From positions 1 to 35,190 of the forward strand of contig CAJCCX010000178.1 in the NCBI GenBank assembly GCA_903961015.1: a DNA stretch of 35,190 nucleotides, read 5' to 3'. The position numbers and the translations under genes are program-made. The notes beneath the pieces are model-generated. The model was not told the origin of the DNA, made no database searches, and worked only from the letters and a program-made list of their open reading frames with translations. This DNA is from an uncultured bacterium (GTDB lineage: Bacteria; Planctomycetota; Phycisphaerae; Phycisphaerales; SM1A02). Shown here piece by piece: positions 32,670 through 35,190 of the stretch (the first letter of the stretch is position 1; each line of letters begins with the position of its first letter).

Positions 32670-34175
32670 TCACATCAGCCAAGTACAGACCACTGTGATC
32701 ACAATCACCGCGCAGAGATTCAACAAAAAACCAACCTTGATCATTTCTCGAACTGGAATCAATCCCGTTGAAAAAATGATTGCATTGGGCGGCGTCCCAA
32801 CAGGAAGCATGAACGCGAGACTTGCCCCAAGTACTGCGGTGACGACCAATTTCTCAGGAGCGATTCCAAGCCCTGGCGCCATCGCACCGAGAATCGGGAC
32901 GGCCGTTGCGGCAAGCGCCGTATTCGAAGCAATCTCACTTGCGAAAATCATAATCGTCGCAACTCCTGCAATGATGAAAGGTTCAGGAACCCCACCGAGC
33001 CCGGTGACGCTTTGAGCGATCATCTGTGAAACACCCGTTCGCTGCATCGCGTCGGCGAGGCTCAGTCCACCGCCAAAGAGAATGAAGACACCCCACGGCA
33101 ATCGCTCCGTTTGCGACCACGGCACAATGGGCGTTGCACTGCCCCGCGCTGCTGGCAATATGAAGAGCGCAATCGCTGCCGCGACGGCGATAAGCCCATC
33201 CTTCAGCATCAAATCTGGAACCAAGGATTTAAGGAACGGTGCACCAACCCACGAGACCACTGCAACTCCAAAGATAATGAGGGTCAATTTTGCCGCGCGG
33301 GTCAGTGGAACTTGAGGGGATCCGGGGCTTGAACCTGCTTCGCCGATGTCCGTGTTCGGTCGGCGCAATCCATGAAATGGAAAGACGAACCAGAAAATGA
33401 ACTGGGCACAGAGCATCATCAGAACTCCAGCCGGAACTCCGACCGAAGCCCACCGAACAAAGTCCATGCTGCCACCGTTCGCATTGATCCACTCGACTCC
33501 GATGGGATTGGGTGGACTGCCAAGCACGGACATCACACCGCCGATGCTGGCGCCGTATGCGATTGCTAACAGAACCGCCCGCTGAAAATTTGCCGTGGCC
33601 TTGATGGTCGCGCCATCGGCCGTCCCCTTGACTGCATACATGGCAACTGCGGCAGTTGCGAGAGGCAACATCATGGCCGCCGTCGCTGTATTGGAAACCC
33701 ATGCGCTGATCAGCGCTGCCACGATCAAGAAGGCTGCAACAATTCGACCGGGCGAATCTCCGATACAGCGAATCGTCAATAACAAGAAGCGCTTTCCAAG
33801 TCCGTGTTGCTCAAGCGCAATCCCCAGCACACATCCACCTGCAAAGAGGAAAATGACGTCGTTCGCATATGGCGCTAAAACTTGCTCCGCCGTTGATGCA
33901 CGCAAGAGTGGGAGCACCACGATTGGCAATAGACCCGTCACTGCAAGATCGACCGCCTGCGTCGCCCACCAGATTGCCATCCAACCAAGCAATCCGATCA
34001 CCATCGCCCCTGCCGAGGAAAGGGCCGCTGAATCAGACGTGATTGGACGGAAGTACAACCAGAACAAGAATCCCACGAGGGGTCCGATGAACAGCGAGAC
34101 CAGTCTCCGCGTGGTCCATGAATCATTGCAGGATTCATTTGATTTGCTCACATCGAGCAGAATACCTAACCGCAT
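32670..34175 (-). CDS. SLC13/DASS family sodium:dicarboxylate or sulfate symporter
   Basis: A polytopic permease of about 501 residues with at least ten hydrophobic segments. The two S-N-T motifs that bind sodium and substrate in this family are present: W-V-S-N-T-A-T-A-A in the first half and A-S-N-T-A-L-A-A-T in the second, each in a re-entrant hairpin followed by a proline-containing stretch. Substrate (C4-dicarboxylate, sulfate or similar) cannot be told. The start is taken as ATG 34175 on family length; GTG 34217 would add 14 residues. nosL ends 48 bases upstream on the same strand, but no functional link is known. Confidence 0.85.
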   Translation of the reverse strand: MRLGILLDVSKSNESCNDSWTTRRLVSLFIGPLVGFLFWLYFRPITSDSAALSSAGAMVIGLLGWMAIWWATQAVDLAVTGLLPIVVLPLLRASTAEQVLAPYANDVIFLFAGGCVLGIALEQHGLGKRFLLLTIRCIGDSPGRIVAAFLIVAALISAWVSNTATAAMMLPLATAAVAMYAVKGTADGATIKATANFQRAVLLAIAYGASIGGVMSVLGSPPNPIGVEWINANGGSMDFVRWASVGVPAGVLMMLCAQFIFWFVFPFHGLRRPNTDIGEAGSSPGSPQVPLTRAAKLTLIIFGVAVVSWVGAPFLKSLVPDLMLKDGLIAVAAAIALFILPAARGSATPIVPWSQTERLPWGVFILFGGGLSLADAMQRTGVSQMIAQSVTGLGGVPEPFIIAGVATIMIFASEIASNTALAATAVPILGAMAPGLGIAPEKLVVTAVLGASLAFMLPVGTPPNAIIFSTGLIPVREMIKVGFLLNLCAVIVITVVCTWLM

Positions 34176-34223
34176 CTCACTGGTTATCCAATGAACAAAC
34201 GTGATCAGCCAAATCACACTGGA

Positions 34224-34688
34224 TCAATCAGAACTTTTGGATGCGACGACTGCACCCCACGATGCGATGCTTCCGCGAAGATCACTCATGGATACTCGTG
34301 CATGAGACTCGTCCAAGAATGCGATGATGCCCGACCCCATTGCAGTGTGTGCCGAGGACTTCACTAGAAACGAAGCGGATTCGGCAGGCAACCAAGCCTT
34401 CCCCTGATAATCGCGAACAAATTGCGAAGTGACTTTCAATGTTGTATTCGCCTTCATGTAATCAAGCATGCAGCCGATATCGTCAAAGACAACTGCCTCA
34501 ACACCATCTGGACTCCCCACCAGCAAACATCCCGCACAGCGCTGATCAACAATACTCATCTTGCATTCTGCGCATTCATCTCGACCAAGTCGCAGCTCTG
34601 GGGGGCCCACTGGTATCGCAGGAGCGCATCCATTTAAAACCACGAATCCCGTGACGAGTAGCCAAGTCATCAACTGATTGCGGCTCAT
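34224..34688 (-). CDS. nosL: NosL-type copper-binding lipoprotein
   Basis: A 154-residue lipoprotein. The start is ATG 34688, which overlaps the stop of the preceding permease gene by four bases; codons open further upstream lie inside that gene. The signal ends at V-V-L-N-G-C-A-P. The mature part has the NosL signature D-E-C-A-E-C-K-M-S-I-V-D, then C-A-G-C, and F-D-D-I-G-C-M-L-D-Y. NosL delivers Cu(I) to nitrous oxide reductase. nosZ, nosD and nosF would lie beyond the right end of the window if the operon is complete. Confidence 0.88.
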   Translation of the reverse strand: MSRNQLMTWLLVTGFVVLNGCAPAIPVGPPELRLGRDECAECKMSIVDQRCAGCLLVGSPDGVEAVVFDDIGCMLDYMKANTTLKVTSQFVRDYQGKAWLPAESASFLVKSSAHTAMGSGIIAFLDESHARVSMSDLRGSIASWGAVVASKSSD

Positions 34689-35035
34689 ATTGGGGACCTT
34701 CTCGAGAAGATTGACGCAGCAACTGTCAGTGGAAGAATGATCCATAAGACCATGACGCATGCAAAGATCCATGTCACACCTGCGCCCCATATGTCTGTTG
34801 CATACAGCCCGGCTGGACCAAGAACGTCGAGGGATGTATCTGAACTAACGAGCGCCCACATCTTGAAAACTTGCATCGGGTTGACCAAACTGAGCGCAAA
34901 AAGATTTTCAATTCGCATTCGAAGTGCGACTGCGCCAGCCATCAATCCAAGGTCACTGACGAAGACAAGCGTGAGCCACGAAAAGATTGCGACGCCCATC
35001 GCCACACTGCTCTTGCGCGTGGCGACCGAGATCAT
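34685..35035 (-). CDS. NosY-like ABC permease, C-terminal half only
   Basis: A 116-residue frame corresponding to about the last 40% of NosY: two to three hydrophobic helices (around S-W-L-T-L-V-F-V-S-D-L-G-L and I-F-A-C-V-M-V-L-W-I-I-L-P-L), N-P-M-Q-V-F-K-M-W between them, and a short basic end. NosY is normally about 275 residues with six helices. The family-like reading G-T-G-L-M-I-S-V continues a few codons upstream of ATG 35035, but an in-frame TAA follows about 31 codons earlier and the residues between are not membrane-like. The gene is therefore truncated, frameshifted or split. Its stop overlaps nosL by four bases. Confidence 0.6.
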   Translation of the reverse strand: MISVATRKSSVAMGVAIFSWLTLVFVSDLGLMAGAVALRMRIENLFALSLVNPMQVFKMWALVSSDTSLDVLGPAGLYATDIWGAGVTWIFACVMVLWIILPLTVAASIFSRRSPI

Positions 35036-35148
35036 CAGTCCAGTTCCAATACTTCGCGTCCGCGTGGGTGTAGACCAACCAATCGAGACGGAGCGTCCAA
35101 AGATCCGTTGTCTGCATTTCTGTTATCGCGGAAATTGTTGGTTTTCAT
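35035..35148 (-). CDS. Possible 37-aa ORF preceding the NosY-like fragment
   Basis: An ATG at 35148 opens 37 codons (M-K-T-N-N-F-R-D-N-R ... R-E-V-L-E-L-D), and its TGA overlaps the start of the NosY-like frame as TGATG, the junction style seen throughout this genome. The peptide is hydrophilic, matches nothing I know, and has no good Shine-Dalgarno. It may be a real small gene or the out-of-frame remnant of a broken NosY. Confidence 0.25.
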   Translation of the reverse strand: MKTNNFRDNRNADNGSLDAPSRLVGLHPRGREVLELD

Positions 35149-35190
35149 GGTGTTTTCCGCCGCACGATGCGCAATGTTGCATCAGCAGAA

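Noticed and set aside
1-35190. Mobile element, prophage, CRISPR array, tRNA or rRNA
   Set aside because: No transposase, integrase, spaced direct repeats, cloverleaf or rRNA-like stretch was found on either strand by reading.

Overview
The window looks like a chromosomal piece of a planctomycete, most likely class Phycisphaerae. The clues are a C-terminal dockerin-like EF-hand pair on a secreted cytochrome, a fused CcoN-CcoO oxidase subunit, a very large membrane-anchored protein of unknown function, and mixed ATG/GTG/TTG starts at moderate GC. This placement is inference; no rRNA, tRNA, integrase, transposase, CRISPR array or phage gene was seen.

Layout. (1) 1-4954, plus strand: the 3' end of a gene with a K/R/P/G-rich tail, a 1330-residue membrane-anchored protein, and a DUF1573-like lipoprotein whose usual cysteines are serines. 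(2) 4969-8672: an ArsM-type arsenite methyltransferase divergent from a pyruvate/indolepyruvate decarboxylase-type ThDP enzyme, which overlaps tail to tail with an orphan MlaF-type ABC ATPase. (3) 8765-12108: promoter, pentaheme dockerin-bearing cytochrome, and a 4Fe-4S membrane polyferredoxin that is frameshifted in this sequence. (4) 12205-16247: a flavin-type TIM-barrel protein with a four-cysteine C-terminal region, a RhlE DEAD-box helicase behind a long structured leader, and a host-attachment/baeRF-type protein. (5) 26468 down to 16260, minus strand: a tightly packed cbb3 oxidase operon (ccoNO fusion, ccoQ, ccoP, ccoG, ccoH, a SafE-type protein, ccoI, and an easily missed ccoS), followed by a universal stress protein and a monoheme c556-like lipoprotein. 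(6) 26721-29113: two paralogous Rrf2 regulators with identical cysteine spacing on either side of an MFS transporter; one is divergent from the oxidase operon. (7) 32567 down to 29171, minus strand: aromatic amino-acid catabolism, with a single-chain fusion of phenylalanine hydroxylase and 4-hydroxyphenylpyruvate dioxygenase followed by homogentisate dioxygenase. (8) 35148 down to 32670: a SLC13/DASS transporter, NosL, and the C-terminal half of a NosY-like permease at the window edge.

Together the genes describe an aerobic or microaerobic heterotroph with a high-affinity cbb3 oxidase and its copper/heme assembly set, probably controlled by an iron-sulfur Rrf2 regulator, with extra cytoplasmic-membrane redox modules (pentaheme cytochrome plus polyferredoxin, Nos remnants) and oxygen-dependent Phe/Tyr degradation. 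The most unusual items are the PAH-HPPD fusion, the twin Rrf2 arrangement, and a candidate promoter element shared by separate redox or metabolic promoters.
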